This document shows positions 11,640-21,927 of a DNA stretch of 64,000 nucleotides, in pieces (the stretch's first letter is position 1; each line of letters starts with the position of its first letter). Below the pieces are notes generated by a model. The model saw nothing but the letters and a program-made list of their open reading frames with translations, made no database searches and had not been told where the DNA came from. The stretch comes from Adiantum capillus-veneris (lineage: Eukaryota > Streptophyta > Polypodiopsida > Polypodiales > Pteridaceae): positions 170,162,740 through 170,226,739 of the forward strand of contig CM043944.1 in assembly GCA_014529385.2 (NCBI GenBank). The letters are read 5' to 3'. The translations under genes and the position numbers were made by a program.

Positions 11640-11999
11640 CTGAGAGCAGAAGAGCTTTGCCAGAAGTACAAGGTGAAAAAAATTGAGAGGATGCTAGCGG
11701 CAATGAATACTTTTCCACTAGCTGAAATAGACCTCAATGCCGTCTTACTCGACAAAGATCAGGGTAAAAAGCAAAAGAGGTAATTTCCAGATCAGTTCAC
11801 TGAACTGAATTCTGGGGAATGACCAGTTCAGCTAACTAGAAGACCAGAAGACCCAGTTGATTCGAGTATACCAGCAGCTTCTGAACAAGAATATTCTGTA
11901 GACAACAGTGAAATTCAAAATAGTGGTTCAGAGCTCAGAAGACTGTCTTGGAATTGTGCTGAGGAGTCAACCAAACAAAAAGGTGGTGGGCCTAACTGG
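11640..11999 (+). other. Protease-RT linker of copy 1
   Basis: The segment corresponds to 24425-24790 of copy 2 and encodes a degenerate linker (KIERMLAAMNTFPLAEIDLN) with stops. It belongs to the polyprotein; no separate gene is seen. Confidence 0.55.
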
Positions 12000-13610
12000 T
12001 TGCTTCTAGATGATCAAGAAATAGAGGAATGGAATCTGGGTTCAGAGGAAAATCCTAAAACGATCAAAGTCAACAAGCATCTGAATCTAGTAATGAAAGA
12101 AAAGGCCCGAGACATGTTTCAACACTACAAAGATGCGTTCGCATGGGAACATACTGATCTCAAGGGAGTAGATCCAGAGGTATGTCAACATCGAATACCA
12201 TTAAAACCAGATGCCATACCCGTACGGTTGCAAAGGTACAGAATGAATCCCAATTATGCTAAGAAGGTCAAGGAAGAGATTGATAACCTTCTGAAGACTG
12301 GATTCATTACTGAAGTAGCCAGTAGTGATTGGTTATTTCCCATTGTGGTAGTACCTAAGAAGAATGGAAAGCGTCAAGTATGTGTGGATTATCGGAAGCT
12401 GAATGCTCAGACCATCAAGGATCCATTTCCCTTACCTTTTACGGACATGCTGCTTGACGAAATTGCAGGTTACGAGATGTATAGCTTTATGGATGGTTAT
12501 AGTGGTTATAACCAGTTACAGATTGCTCTTAAGGACCGGAATAAAACGAACTTTATTATTGAGTGGAGAGCATTCATGTATCTCGTGATGCCATTTGGTC
12601 TTTGCAATGCTCCAACGACTTTTCAACGATGTATGATGGAAATATTCGGTGAATTCTCCACCAATTCCTTGCTATCTTCATAGATGACTTCACTGTATAT
12701 TCAACAGAGGAGAAGCATTTACTTTTTTTGGAAATGGTTTTCCAGTGTTGTCAGGAAAAGCGGCTCTATTTGAACCCATTCAAATCTGTTTTCTTGGTAT
12801 GGAAAGGACAGTTATTGGGACATGTAGTATCCAGGAATGATATAGAAATGGCCAATGACAAGATTCAGTGTGTCCAATAGGCCAAGGCACCTTGCAATGC
12901 ATCAAAGTTAAGTTTTTTCTTGGGATATATCAATTTTTATAGAAGATTTGTGCACAAGTTTGCTTCCAAGGCATTACCTTAGTATGAACTCACAAAAAAG
13001 ACCAGCAAGTTCAGTTGGACTACTGAATGTGAGGAAAGTTTTCAAAGTTTAGAGAATGCTATTATCAGCAAGCTAGTACTTCGACAACCAAAATGGGATG
13101 TCAATTTTCATGTACATGTAGATGCTTCAGGACTAGCGATGGGAGCAATATTGGCTTAGCCAAAAGGCAGAACTGATTATCTAGTATATTTTGTCAGTCA
13201 AAGATTCAATCAGACTAAACAAAGGTATACCACTACTAAAAGAGAAGCCTTAGGAATGGTTTTCAGCGCTACCAAATTCAAACACTATTTGCTGGGCAAG
13301 CTATTTCATTTTTATGTGGATCATCAGGCATTATAATTTTTGATCAATAAAGTCATTATTCAAGGCAGACTAATAAGATGGATGATGTTCCTGATGGAAT
13401 TTGAGTTTCACATTTTTCATAAGCCTGGTAAAACCCATTGTGGTGCTGATATCTTGTCCAGAAGTACAAATGGCTACTCTGAAGCATCTTTGAGAGATGA
13501 GCCAGTGGATGCAGAACTATTTCAGATAACAGTTGAAGAAACAACTGATCCAGAGTTGTATGATGTATATCAACTTCTTTCTAAGGGAGGATTTCTAGAC
13601 AACTAGACGC
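12000..13610 (+). pseudogene. Reverse transcriptase and RNase H of Tat-like copy 1
   Basis: The RT copies element RNA to DNA; RNase H removes the RNA. The frame at 12000-12650 carries VDYRKLNAQTIKDPFPLP, a palm motif (SFMDGYSGYNQ) and MPFGLCNAPTTFQRCM. After a frameshift the catalytic box reads FIDD at 12677-12688 (YVDD in many relatives). RNase H begins near 13100 (VHVDASGLAMGAILA), with later DHQAL and GADILSRS. Stops replace copy 2 codons, for example TAG for CAG in LAQP at 13158. It is better preserved than copy 2 across the fingers region. Confidence 0.8.
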
Positions 13611-14893
13611 AGAATCAGAAGAAGTTGTTGATTATTAAGAGTCTGAAGTTCACCATCATTGGCGGATCACTTTACACACTGGGAATAGATGGAGTTCTTT
13701 GAAGATGTGTACCTATGGAAGGCAGAATTAAAGTAATTTCAGAGGCACATAATGGGGATTCTGAAGGACATTTCTCTACTGATATCACTAGCAAGAAAAT
13801 TTTGGAGGCAGGTTTGTGGTGGCAAACTTTAATAGCTGATGTTAGAAGCTTTTGTAAAACATGTGATATATGTCAGAGGATGGGCAGACCCACAACAGCA
13901 GACATGACTCCTCCCAGTTCAGCCAGTAGGAGTGTTTATGAAATGGGGTCTGGATTTTATGGGTCCATTCAAGAAAATCACTCCTAGGACGAATAGGTAT
14001 ATATTGATGGCTACTTGCTATGTCACCAAATGAGTGGAAGCTAAAGCTCTTCCTGACAACACTACGGAATCCACTGTTGTGTTCTTATTTGAAAATATCA
14101 TATGCCGTTATGGATGCCATGTAGAGATTGTATCTAATCAAGGAACGCACTTTATAAATGATAATATGGACATTTTAATGGAAATGCTCTCAATAAAGCA
14201 TCGAAAATCAACACCATATTATCCCAGATGCAATGGGCAATAAGAGAGCAGTAACAAAATTATCAAGACCATTCTCACTAAGATTGTGCAGGAGGAGCCA
14301 CACCAATGGGATTTGAAACTCTAGACTGCTCTCTGGGCATATAGAACAGCCTATAAGGTCACCACTGGACTAACACCATTTAGAATGATATATGGCATTG
14401 AAGTTGTTGTGCCTATGGAGTTTGTAATTCCCAGTCTCAGGATGGCAGTGGAGTATGGTTTAGATTTTAATGACAATCTGAAAGAGAGACTGAAGGAGTT
14501 AACACAGCTGGATGAGTTGAGACAGTGTGCTATGCTGGAACAGGAAATTATTGAGCAAAGATGGAAACACTGGCATGATCAAAGAATTGAATTTAGGGAA
14601 TTTCACAATGGAGATTTGGTTCTGCTGTATCAATCAAAACTGGGTCCTAAGAAACCGAACTAAAAGATAACTTGGGTTGGGATCCATATGAAGTTGATTG
14701 GGTGTTTTCCAATGGCATAGTAAGATTGAAAGATTTCTCTGGATTACTATTGCTAGGTGTTTATAATGGGGCCAAAATCAAGCTATACTATTCCAATGAC
14801 AAAGAGACTTCCAGGGTTGAGGATACTGGTATTCTAGGAGCTGAAAACCATGAAAATTCAAAATCAGTTATTCTAAGCATGTTTCATGTATAG
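13611..14893 (+). pseudogene. Integrase of Tat-like copy 1
   Basis: Integrase inserts the cDNA into the genome. The zinc-binding HHCC module lies at about 13745-13875 (CKTCDICQRMG), then the catalytic core with the GSGFYGSI region, SNQGTHFIND (second catalytic Asp changed to Asn) and ESSNKIIKTIL, where the catalytic Glu (GAG 14244-14246) is kept directly after a TAA stop. The C-terminus (14600-14850) has no chromodomain and ends with VYNGAKIKLYY, as in copy 2. YGIEVVVPMEF resembles the YGxEAVxPxE box of Tat/Athila integrases. Confidence 0.75.
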
Positions 14894-15380
14894 CCAGTAC
14901 CAGAGCCAGTCAAAGAGGTAGCTCAAGGGTCAGAAAAGTCCAAGTACGACAAAACTGTGTCAGTTAGCAAAATCTGTAAAGTGTCGGAACCAGTATCAGT
15001 TTTTATGGGGGAAAGGGCTAGTTGGACCATCAGTAGTAATCATTTCAAGGAACATGAAGAGTATTAGCCAATGCATGTATGCCACATCATTTGCGGTGCA
15101 TAGGACTCTAGGAACACTAAGTAGTGGAGATTTTATGGTGCGAACGCGTATAACAGTAAGGTGAATAAGCATTTTTTCTCATAAATCTCTTGCACGACGG
15201 TTGCCTGCTGTCACAAATTCACCATTGCCAAGCTTCAAAGCTTTGTCCCTGCAACCACAGACTTCTTCTTCAGAAGCAATCATCGATTACTGTTTTTCTC
15301 TACCCAATATACGTGGATACGGATTTGAATACTAGGGTAAGTCTTCTTCTTCTTCCACAAAGGCATCGTCTTCACCTTGT
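14894..15380 (+). other. Spacer between integrase and third ORF, copy 1
   Basis: About 490 bp without an open frame matches the spacer 27517-28085 of copy 2 in places (GTAATCATTTCAAGG, GCGAACGCGTATAACAG). A pyrimidine-rich tract (15340-15365) precedes the third-ORF ATG. It may hold signals for expressing that ORF, by splicing or a second promoter; I cannot tell which. Confidence 0.5.
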
Positions 15381-18300
15381 ATGGGCCGAAGAAAAATGTC
15401 GAATAAGATGCAGGACACTATAGAAGAGACTCAAGCACTTATCACCTCTATCAAAGCCTCCCTACCACTCATCTCCCATAGTAAGATACAACAGTATGTG
15501 TTTATTGAGCAAGCAGAAGCGTTGCTACGACTATGGTATTTGCACGTGGTGGTGCAAGCCACAAGAATAGAGTTCAACACAGTCATCATTAGGCAGATTC
15601 TCGATTCCTTCAATGCTGATGAAGGTAGTGCTATGGTGTATGGAATGAAAGTGTCAGCAACTCCGGACAACATTGCTTATGCTTTCAAGATGCCAAATGA
15701 GCCAAAGCCGGCTGTGGCAATTGCAGAGCAGATAAGTGCAGCTCTGAAGGAAGATGACGCAGCCAAGGAAAAATGTAAGGCCAGTGCACAAGGAGTTCCA
15801 GTAGCAGGTATGGACGTTCCCATTGCTTACCGGTTTGTGGCTGAAGCTGTGAGTCTGAAGAACAACCCCATATATGTTTCAAAAAAGTTGTTTGCTATGT
15901 TACTGGCAAAGAGATTGGATGTCAAGGCTTCAATCAACCTATGTAAGATTCTGTCTCATAATGTGCTTCAGCAAATTGCCAAGTTAAAGTCTAAGATTAT
16001 TTTTAAAGCCTGGTATGTCTGGAAGTTTCTCTATTGAGTAACTTCCCCAGATGCTCATCATCAAGTACGGATGGCGTGGAGTCAGAAACCCATCCTAGTG
16101 ACTAACAATGTTGACTTATCCTCTGATGAAGAAACCCCAGGCATTCAGTTGGCTCTTACTGGTCATAAGAGAAAGGGCACGTAGGAGGAAGCTGGCAGCT
16201 CTAAGAGACCAAAAACTACATTGGCTGAGAGCAGTGCTCTCTTAAAGCATCTAGAAAGTCAAGTCAAAATGGGGTCTACTGAAAAGTCTCCAGCAGAACA
16301 GACTTCAGTTGACCAGACAAACCAACCTCCAGCGAAGACTACTGTTGAGACTATCCAACAAAGTGGGCAAAGTTCAGCAAACCCCAGTGCTAGAAAAGAC
16401 CAGCCTGACAAGAACAGTGCTCAAAAGTTGGCAACCCACACTAATAAGGGAAAAGGTCCAATGCCTGCTAGCCCACTCGGTAATTCTAGTATCCCTTTCA
16501 GTGATATGGCTTTGGCCTTAACCAAGAAGGACAGATTACAACAGTTGTAGACTCATCCTCTCAAAGGACAATTAATCCTGCACAAACCTGACTATACTAC
16601 ACTACCATATATGGCTCCTGTTATAGTTTATGAGCTAGTGGCCTCTAACCCCGCAACGGTTAATGATGGTTACTCAATGATAATCCAGTCATCATGGAAT
16701 ATGATTGTCCATGCCTTGGGACAAATGATGGATGCCTCAGCAGCCACTGATGAAGTGACCAAGTTACAACTTGAATTGAGGAACAGTGAGCAACAAGTTG
16801 AGAAGTTAAAAGAAGATATGGGGGCACAGTCCTTGAGGCATAGTGTTCTTGAAAATCATTCAACCAGGACAATTCAGACGTTGGAAAGTAAGCTGACAAA
16901 GATTGAGTTTGAGATGAGGCAGTTGAGAGAAGAAAAGGCAGAGGCTGACAGAGTTGCTAACAGATTTGAAACTATGCTAAGGATGAAGAGAGTTGAATTT
17001 ATTACTAACCAGCCACACTACATTGAAAGCCTCTTTAACAAAAAGGTACGTATATAATAATTTGACTGATATTTTGAATCCAGACAGCAATGCAATCTTC
17101 AATATGGATAATCTGAGGGCGCTCATGGAAACCATGCAAAGTGATTTGCAAGATAAATTTTATGAATATAACAGTGCTTTGGCAAATCAAGCCATTATGG
17201 ACTATATTGAGAAGCAGAATGACCTTGATGAGGATTCTGAGAAAGCAGAAGAAAAGGATGAAGAGGAGGAGGATGAACCAACAGATAGGCACAATGATGA
17301 TAATGACTCTGTTGGTTCATCCTCCTCCTCTTCATCCTTTTCTTCTGCTTTCTCAGAATCCTCATCAAGGTCATTCTGCTTCTCAATATAGTCCATAATG
17401 GCTTGATTTGCCAAAGCACTGTTATATCCTGATCAGGAAGTGTGCCAACTGCCTGAGCATCCTAGCCGATTTCAATTGCTAGAGAGAGTACCTGAATGGG
17501 TACTAACCTCTGATGATAAGCGGGTCAATGCACACTGGCAACGGTAGTCTACTGCAGATTGTCATTCCTTATCCATTGAATTAGAGCTCCTGCTTGGGAA
17601 TAGGCCCACATACAAGTGTGTGAGAGAGGTCAAAAATCAACTGAAAGAAGTCCTACTACAAATGAAAATTGCCAGAGGAGTTCTAGACCAGAGGGTACAA
17701 GCTATAATTGAAGATCAAGCTTCCAGCAAATAAGGGACCACAAACTCAAATGACAGTAGGGGCACAATCGACGGCTCTCCGAAGATTGTTCCAGCTGGTT
17801 AGAGTCACCAAGAAGATGATGCAGCAGGAGAACCAGACTGTTCTAAATTTTTTAGAATTTGTACTTGATTCCCCAGTTCTCATGTATGCCTTGCCTGCTA
17901 GGAAAACTGAGCTACCTAGGTTTTTCCCAGCCTTGTATCCTCAACATCTGGAACCAGTGGACCGGCTTACATACTATAGCATCACTGGTGATCTTCAAGA
18001 TTGGTATGAGCGGGCCATTATAGAATGGAAAACCTGGCAAACACTAATCAATGATGCTATTCAATTAAATGATGTCTCAGAGTTGCAAGAAGAAATGCAC
18101 AGGATCAAGCTCTATATGGGACAATGGAAAATCCAGCTCAAGGTCTTACCAACATCACAAATCAGCTGCTTCAACTCACTATGGAGTCCTCTAAAATTCA
18201 TATTACGGCTAAACCAGGTTTTGAGGCCACAGCACAGAGAAATGGCTAAGATACTCTTTGAAGCTAGGATTAAAACAAATCAGTCTCTCCCAGAAGGATG

Positions 18301-18562
18301 GATCCACAGAGCTTTGCATTGTCATAAATTGGCCCGATATCGTCTGACAAAGGGTAGACATACAGTGTATGATCCCGACACCAAGACATATAATCCTCTC
18401 ACACCTTATGAATTGGAAATGTCCATAACAAGGCGGGATCAGCTTGAGCAGGAGGCCATTTCTCGACTTATCTAGAAGGACAATGCTGGCACTGGAACTT
18501 CTGAGACACCAACACGAACAAAGGGCAAGAGGAAGCGGGTTCAGTGGAAGGATACTGGGTAG
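15381..18562 (+). pseudogene. Third ORF (3' ORF) of Tat-like copy 1, function unknown
   Basis: The frame starts at ATG 15381 (MGRRKMSNKMQDTIEETQA). The N-terminal domain (to about 16037) includes NIAYAFKMPNEPKP and INLCKILSHNVLQQIAKL. It is followed by a basic pair-like motif (HKRKGT, stop, then SSKRPK), a Ser/Gln-rich linker, a coiled coil (16740-17000), an acidic tract (17220-17280) and a conserved C-terminal domain (17750-18480: LFQLVRVTKKMMQQENQ, FFPALYPQHLEPVDRLTYY, LYDPDTKTY-like near 18370). A 119-bp inverted duplication interrupts it at 17166-17427 and sequence equivalent to copy 2 at 30000-30470 is missing. Stops and frameshifts make it inactive; copy 2 is the better guide. Confidence 0.65.
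17166..17427. repeat. Perfect palindrome, 119-bp arms with 24-bp loop
   Basis: Bases 17166-17284 recur exactly in reverse complement at 17309-17427, separated by 24 bp (17285-17308). The same protein words therefore appear on both strands. The left arm is the genuine third-ORF coding sequence (MDYIEKQNDLDEDSEKAEEK); the right arm is a fold-back copy, followed directly by sequence that in copy 2 lies several hundred bases further on. Confidence 0.93.
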
Positions 18563-18876
18563 TTCCATCTCAGAATCAGACGGTGGATTTTCCCAGTGAG
18601 GTGCTGGAATTTCTTTGGCTAGACACCCTTGGAATTACAATTATAGGGGTGTCAAGCACTCAACAAGCATGAAATATGGCATAAAGCTAGCAATACCAGT
18701 AGAGCTAGCAGCTTCAAAGTGGTACTATCATGAGGAACATCAGCGAACTCACCAAACAGACAAATGTGTTTAGGGTTTAGGGTTTGGCACTCAACCACAA
18801 ACCCAAACGGATTCCTCAACACATTTCAGGTTCATGCGGTGGATTTTTCAAAAATTTAGGAGATATACCAAAATTC

Positions 18877-18893
18877 AAGAAAGGAGGGAAGGA
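18877..18893 (+). other. Polypurine tract of copy 1
   Basis: AAGAAAGGAGGGAAGGA directly precedes the 3' LTR, as expected for the plus-strand primer of an LTR retrotransposon. The equivalent tract of copy 2 at 31912-31928 differs at one or two bases. Confidence 0.85.
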
Positions 18894-19402
18894 TGTAGAA
18901 GGCGAAGACGGCTCCAGTAGAGGCAGAAACTATTTCCTAGAAGCCAGACAGTGGATTGGTCACACAACAGTAATTACCACGGCAGTTACTACAGTAACTC
19001 CTAGAAGCTATAAATAGGACCCATTACATTGTAATCGGCTGCTTGTCTTTTGGCTTCTCACTTCTTAGTTTCCTTGGTTTTAGCTTCCTAAGCAGTTCCT
19101 GAGCTACAATCTCTTTGCATGTAACTCCACTTTGTAATCATAACTACTATAGTCAATTGAGCTTCAGTCTGATATACCTTGTACTGGTTATTCATGAACT
19201 ATGAGTCTAAATCTGAAACTGTAAACACTTTTCCAGTCATCGAATCTATTTCTCATTCTAGAATACTATTTCAGTTCAGTTAACTATTTCAGTCCAGTTT
19301 TCACCTTCTATCTCAGTTTCTCTGACTGAACTGACGATTCACCAGTAGCTATAAATTCTAACACTGAAATAAGCTATCTGAAAGAGATCAGCTCCAATTC
19401 CA
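18894..19402 (+). repeat. 3' LTR of Tat-like copy 1, with TATA box
   Basis: The 509-bp LTR starts TGTAGAAGGCGAAGACGG and ends TCCAATTCCA. It shares with the copy 2 LTRs the TATA box TATAAATA (19009-19016), followed by CCCATTACATTGTAATCGG, and the final AGATCAGCTCCAATTCCA. The middle is clearly diverged, so copies 1 and 2 belong to related subfamilies rather than being recent sisters. Confidence 0.85.
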
Positions 19403-19954
19403 ATGAGCTGCAAGCATCTTTTTAAAAGATTAAGGAGGCTATATCCATCTCTCAACTAAGGCAAGAAGCTGCCACTAACAAGCATAGAAGGGTCTTAATC
19501 TTCAAAGAAAATGATTGTGTCTTACTTAAGTTTCCTAAGGATTAAGGCAAACGACATGCAAAAATCCTACGGGCCATCAAAAGTATTATGTTAAAGTACC
19601 AAAAATATACTATGGTCCTTTTCAAATTTTGAAGCCAATCAATGAGGTGGCTTATCAACTCAAGCTGCCTAACCAATGGGTCATACACAATGCTTTTCAT
19701 GTGAACCTACTTAAAAGGAGAGCCTCCAAATGAACCAATTATTGAAGACCCTCCAAAATCGAAGACCAAGAAGAGGTGAAAAACCCAAAGCTATCCTTCG
19801 GCATGGAGACAAGGTACTACGACATGGTAATATTATCCGACGGTATCTTTTTAAGTTCAAAAATTATCCTTTTGAAGATGCTAGATGGATGCAAGGAATC
19901 CAGCTTAAGGATAGTGTGAACCTTGTCAATGCCTATAATGCTACATTAGAGTAA
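19403..19954 (+). pseudogene. Outer-element integrase C-terminus with chromodomain remnant
   Basis: Directly after the copy 1 LTR the sequence encodes YYGPFQILKPINEVAYQLK and LPNQWVIHNAFHVNLLK, the classic chromovirus integrase C-terminus. From 19730 a degenerate chromodomain follows (ILRHGDKVLRHGNIIRRYLF then KFKNYPFEDARWM). Chromodomains guide integration to particular chromatin. The copy 1 third ORF lacks this module, so the segment belongs to the outer element. Stops at about 19543 and 19730 inactivate it. Confidence 0.75.
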
Positions 19955-20298
19955 GCAAATGTATATGTTTCTTTTAAATGATCAATTCTTTTGTCTTATA
20001 AGACTAATTCTCTCTTTATTGTGCACAAATTTAAGTAGTATGCATACTAAGAATCATGTTTGTGATGACGACGTCTCTCAAACACCATGTAGAATTTGTC
20101 ACTCTACTTGGGAGGATGAAATGGACTAAAGAGCAAACATGCTTGCGGAAACTATGTCTCCCAAGCACCAAATGGATTAGTCATCCATCTTGGAATGATG
20201 TCGTAGGGTAAAAAGGGATCTTCTACCCGCTAAGACAAATTGACTAATGACTATGGCTTTATCTCTGTTACCTCATAGTCAAGGACGACTATGATTTC

Positions 20299-20311
20299 AA
20301 GAGAGAGGTAA
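20299..20311 (+). other. Polypurine tract of the outer element
   Basis: AAGAGAGAGGTAA directly precedes the 3' LTR start TGTCATAAAA. The same sequence occurs in reverse next to the LTR at 596, supporting its role in this family. Confidence 0.75.
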
Positions 20312-20740
20312 TGTCATAAAATCTAATATCTAACCAGCCCAAATGATTTTCTCATATTAAACTGATCATTTAATGTGAGATAATAAACAAGAACAAGGGT
20401 TAGAATATAGACATGTGCTTACGGATCTATCTCAACACGGGCCAATGGCCAAATGAGAAATGGTTTGTCAAAGAGCAAGGCTAGCTAATGGAGCTTAAAC
20501 CTTAGGGTTAGCTTCATTAAAGACCTCCAATGGTTAGTGTTAAAAGTCCTTTGACCTTAGGCAAGCTAGGGCTAAGCTTGAGGTGGGAACCCGACCTAAG
20601 CTTGAGGTGCTTGTCGTGCTTGATGACTAAGGTGCTTGAGGTACTTGTCGGGCTTGATGACTAAGGTGCTTGAGATGCTTGTCATGCTTGATGACTAAGG
20701 TACTTGAGGTGCTTGTCATATTTAATGAGGAAGGTGCTTG
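20312..20740 (+). repeat. 3' LTR of the outer element, left piece
   Basis: The sequence matches the 5' LTR from 5166 to about 5584, including the GAGGTGCTTGTC tandem units, and stops abruptly after AAGGTGCTT, where CACTGCAAGAGG begins. The matching remainder of the LTR is found only at 37960-38629. Confidence 0.85.
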
Positions 20741-20990
20741 CACTGCAAGAGGTTGTGTACTCTTGTGACGCTTTTAGCGATGAAAATACAATGGGTTTTT
20801 ATAACCCCTAGTGTCGCTAAGAGCGTCAATACGAGAACGTTGCTATAAGCGTTGTTATAACAGTCTTTATAAGCATCGCTATAATTGTTGCTATATAGCG
20901 ACGATTATAGCGACGCTGCAGAGCCATCTATAACGACTTTGCAAAGCCTTATATAGCAACGTTCATAGCGACGCCCGAGAGGGAAAAAAT
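20741..20990 (-). repeat. CACTA terminal and subterminal repeat region
   Basis: After CACTGCAAGAGG the region is dense in direct and inverted forms of TATAGCGACG, GTCGCTA and CGTTGCTATA (for example 20897-20920). One more copy, ATATAGCGACG, is at 32514 beyond the nested retroelement. Such motif clusters bind transposase in CACTA elements. Confidence 0.7.
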
Positions 20991-21374
20991 TTGGTGGCAG
21001 GGCATTGAATGGGCTGCCACCCATCAACCATATTGAATGTTTCATTAATTGTTTCACCTTTGAAAAAAAGTGCAAAGGTAGATATAGACCCAAAATAGTC
21101 ACCCACAAGACGATATAACCATTAACTCCATCATCCATAGTACGTATTGTTTGCAAAATAAAGATATAAAACTGACAAGCGTGAATTGATGAAAGTAAAT
21201 CAATGACAATTGTACACATAAGCAAAATCACTTGATTGTTAAACTTTGCAAATGTAATAGTTACAAACCATTGTCATTATTTAAAAAATATACATGGTTT
21301 TCAAAAAGACGTATAAAAGTCATCTCATGATACATAAGCTATGACAAAAAGAAACTAATGCTATCTAGCTATGG
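20991..21374. other. Non-coding part of the CACTA transposon
   Basis: No gene is seen. A minus-strand frame (20905-21231) has no recognisable domain. The last five bases, TATGG (21370-21374), are the left target duplication of the retrotransposon inserted at 21375. Confidence 0.6.
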
Positions 21375-21853
21375 TGTAGACGGCTGGATAGTTCCCTATG
21401 TGGGAACGTCTTCTTAGGAGATGGGCAGCGAATTACTTAGTAGTTACTATGGTAATTACTACAGTAAACCCGAATTGTATAAATAAGGCCCATTACATTG
21501 TAATCGGGTTGGCAATTGTTATCATTTGGGTTAGCGCTTTGGCTACACTTGTACTTGAGAATCATTGGCAGTATTGTCGGCTGTACTCTCTCTTTGTAAA
21601 TCATATTCACTGTAATCTTGATATGTAATTCCAATCATGGCATATATTCTAGTTACACTTACTTCTCATCCAGTCTTCTGAATCTGAATCTAAACCTTAT
21701 TTCCAGTACATAAGTCTGATTCTTATTTTAGTATCCAAATTCCAGTCTAGTTTCTGATTCGTGTCCAGTCTACTGTCTGAAATCTTCCTACACTAATAGC
21801 TGAAATCTTCTAACACTGGAATTCGCTGTCTCAAGAGATCAGCTCCAATTCCA
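21375..21853 (+). repeat. 5' LTR of copy 2, with TATA box
   Basis: The LTR starts TGTAGACGGCTGGATAG and ends TCCAATTCCA; a TATA box TATAAATA lies at 21478-21485. Directly downstream (21857 onward) TGGTGATCACAGTGGC is in the primer-site position but is not the initiator Met-tRNA sequence; I cannot assign the tRNA. Confidence 0.9.
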
Positions 21854-21927
21854 TTTTGGTGATCACAGTGGCTCGAGCTAAAGCTCGTTGACTGAAAGAC
21901 TCTTCTCCCACTTGGAAGTTTTCATCA

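Larger units (their letters stand above)
7441..19402 (+). mobile_element. Tat/Athila-like Ty3 retrotransposon, copy 1, 5' truncated
   Basis: This copy is homologous over its length to the complete copy at 21375-32407. It has gag, protease, RT-RNase H, integrase, a long third ORF, a purine tract and a 3' LTR (18894-19402), but no 5' LTR or primer site: homology starts inside gag at the junction with the outer gag. After the LTR end TTCCA at 19402 the outer element's integrase resumes. The simplest history is insertion into the outer pol gene, then a deletion between the two gag regions. Many in-frame stops make it a pseudo-element. Confidence 0.8.

Noticed and set aside
16993-17419. Overlapping genes on both strands with the same protein sequence
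   Set aside because: The coincidence is caused by the 119-bp palindrome, not by two genes.
7441-18562. Recoded TAG stops or RNA editing restoring the Tat-like polyprotein
   Set aside because: Stops are scattered with frameshifts and other changes and are absent at the matching sites of copy 2; ordinary decay explains them. Plant U-to-C editing is known from organelles, not nuclear TE transcripts.
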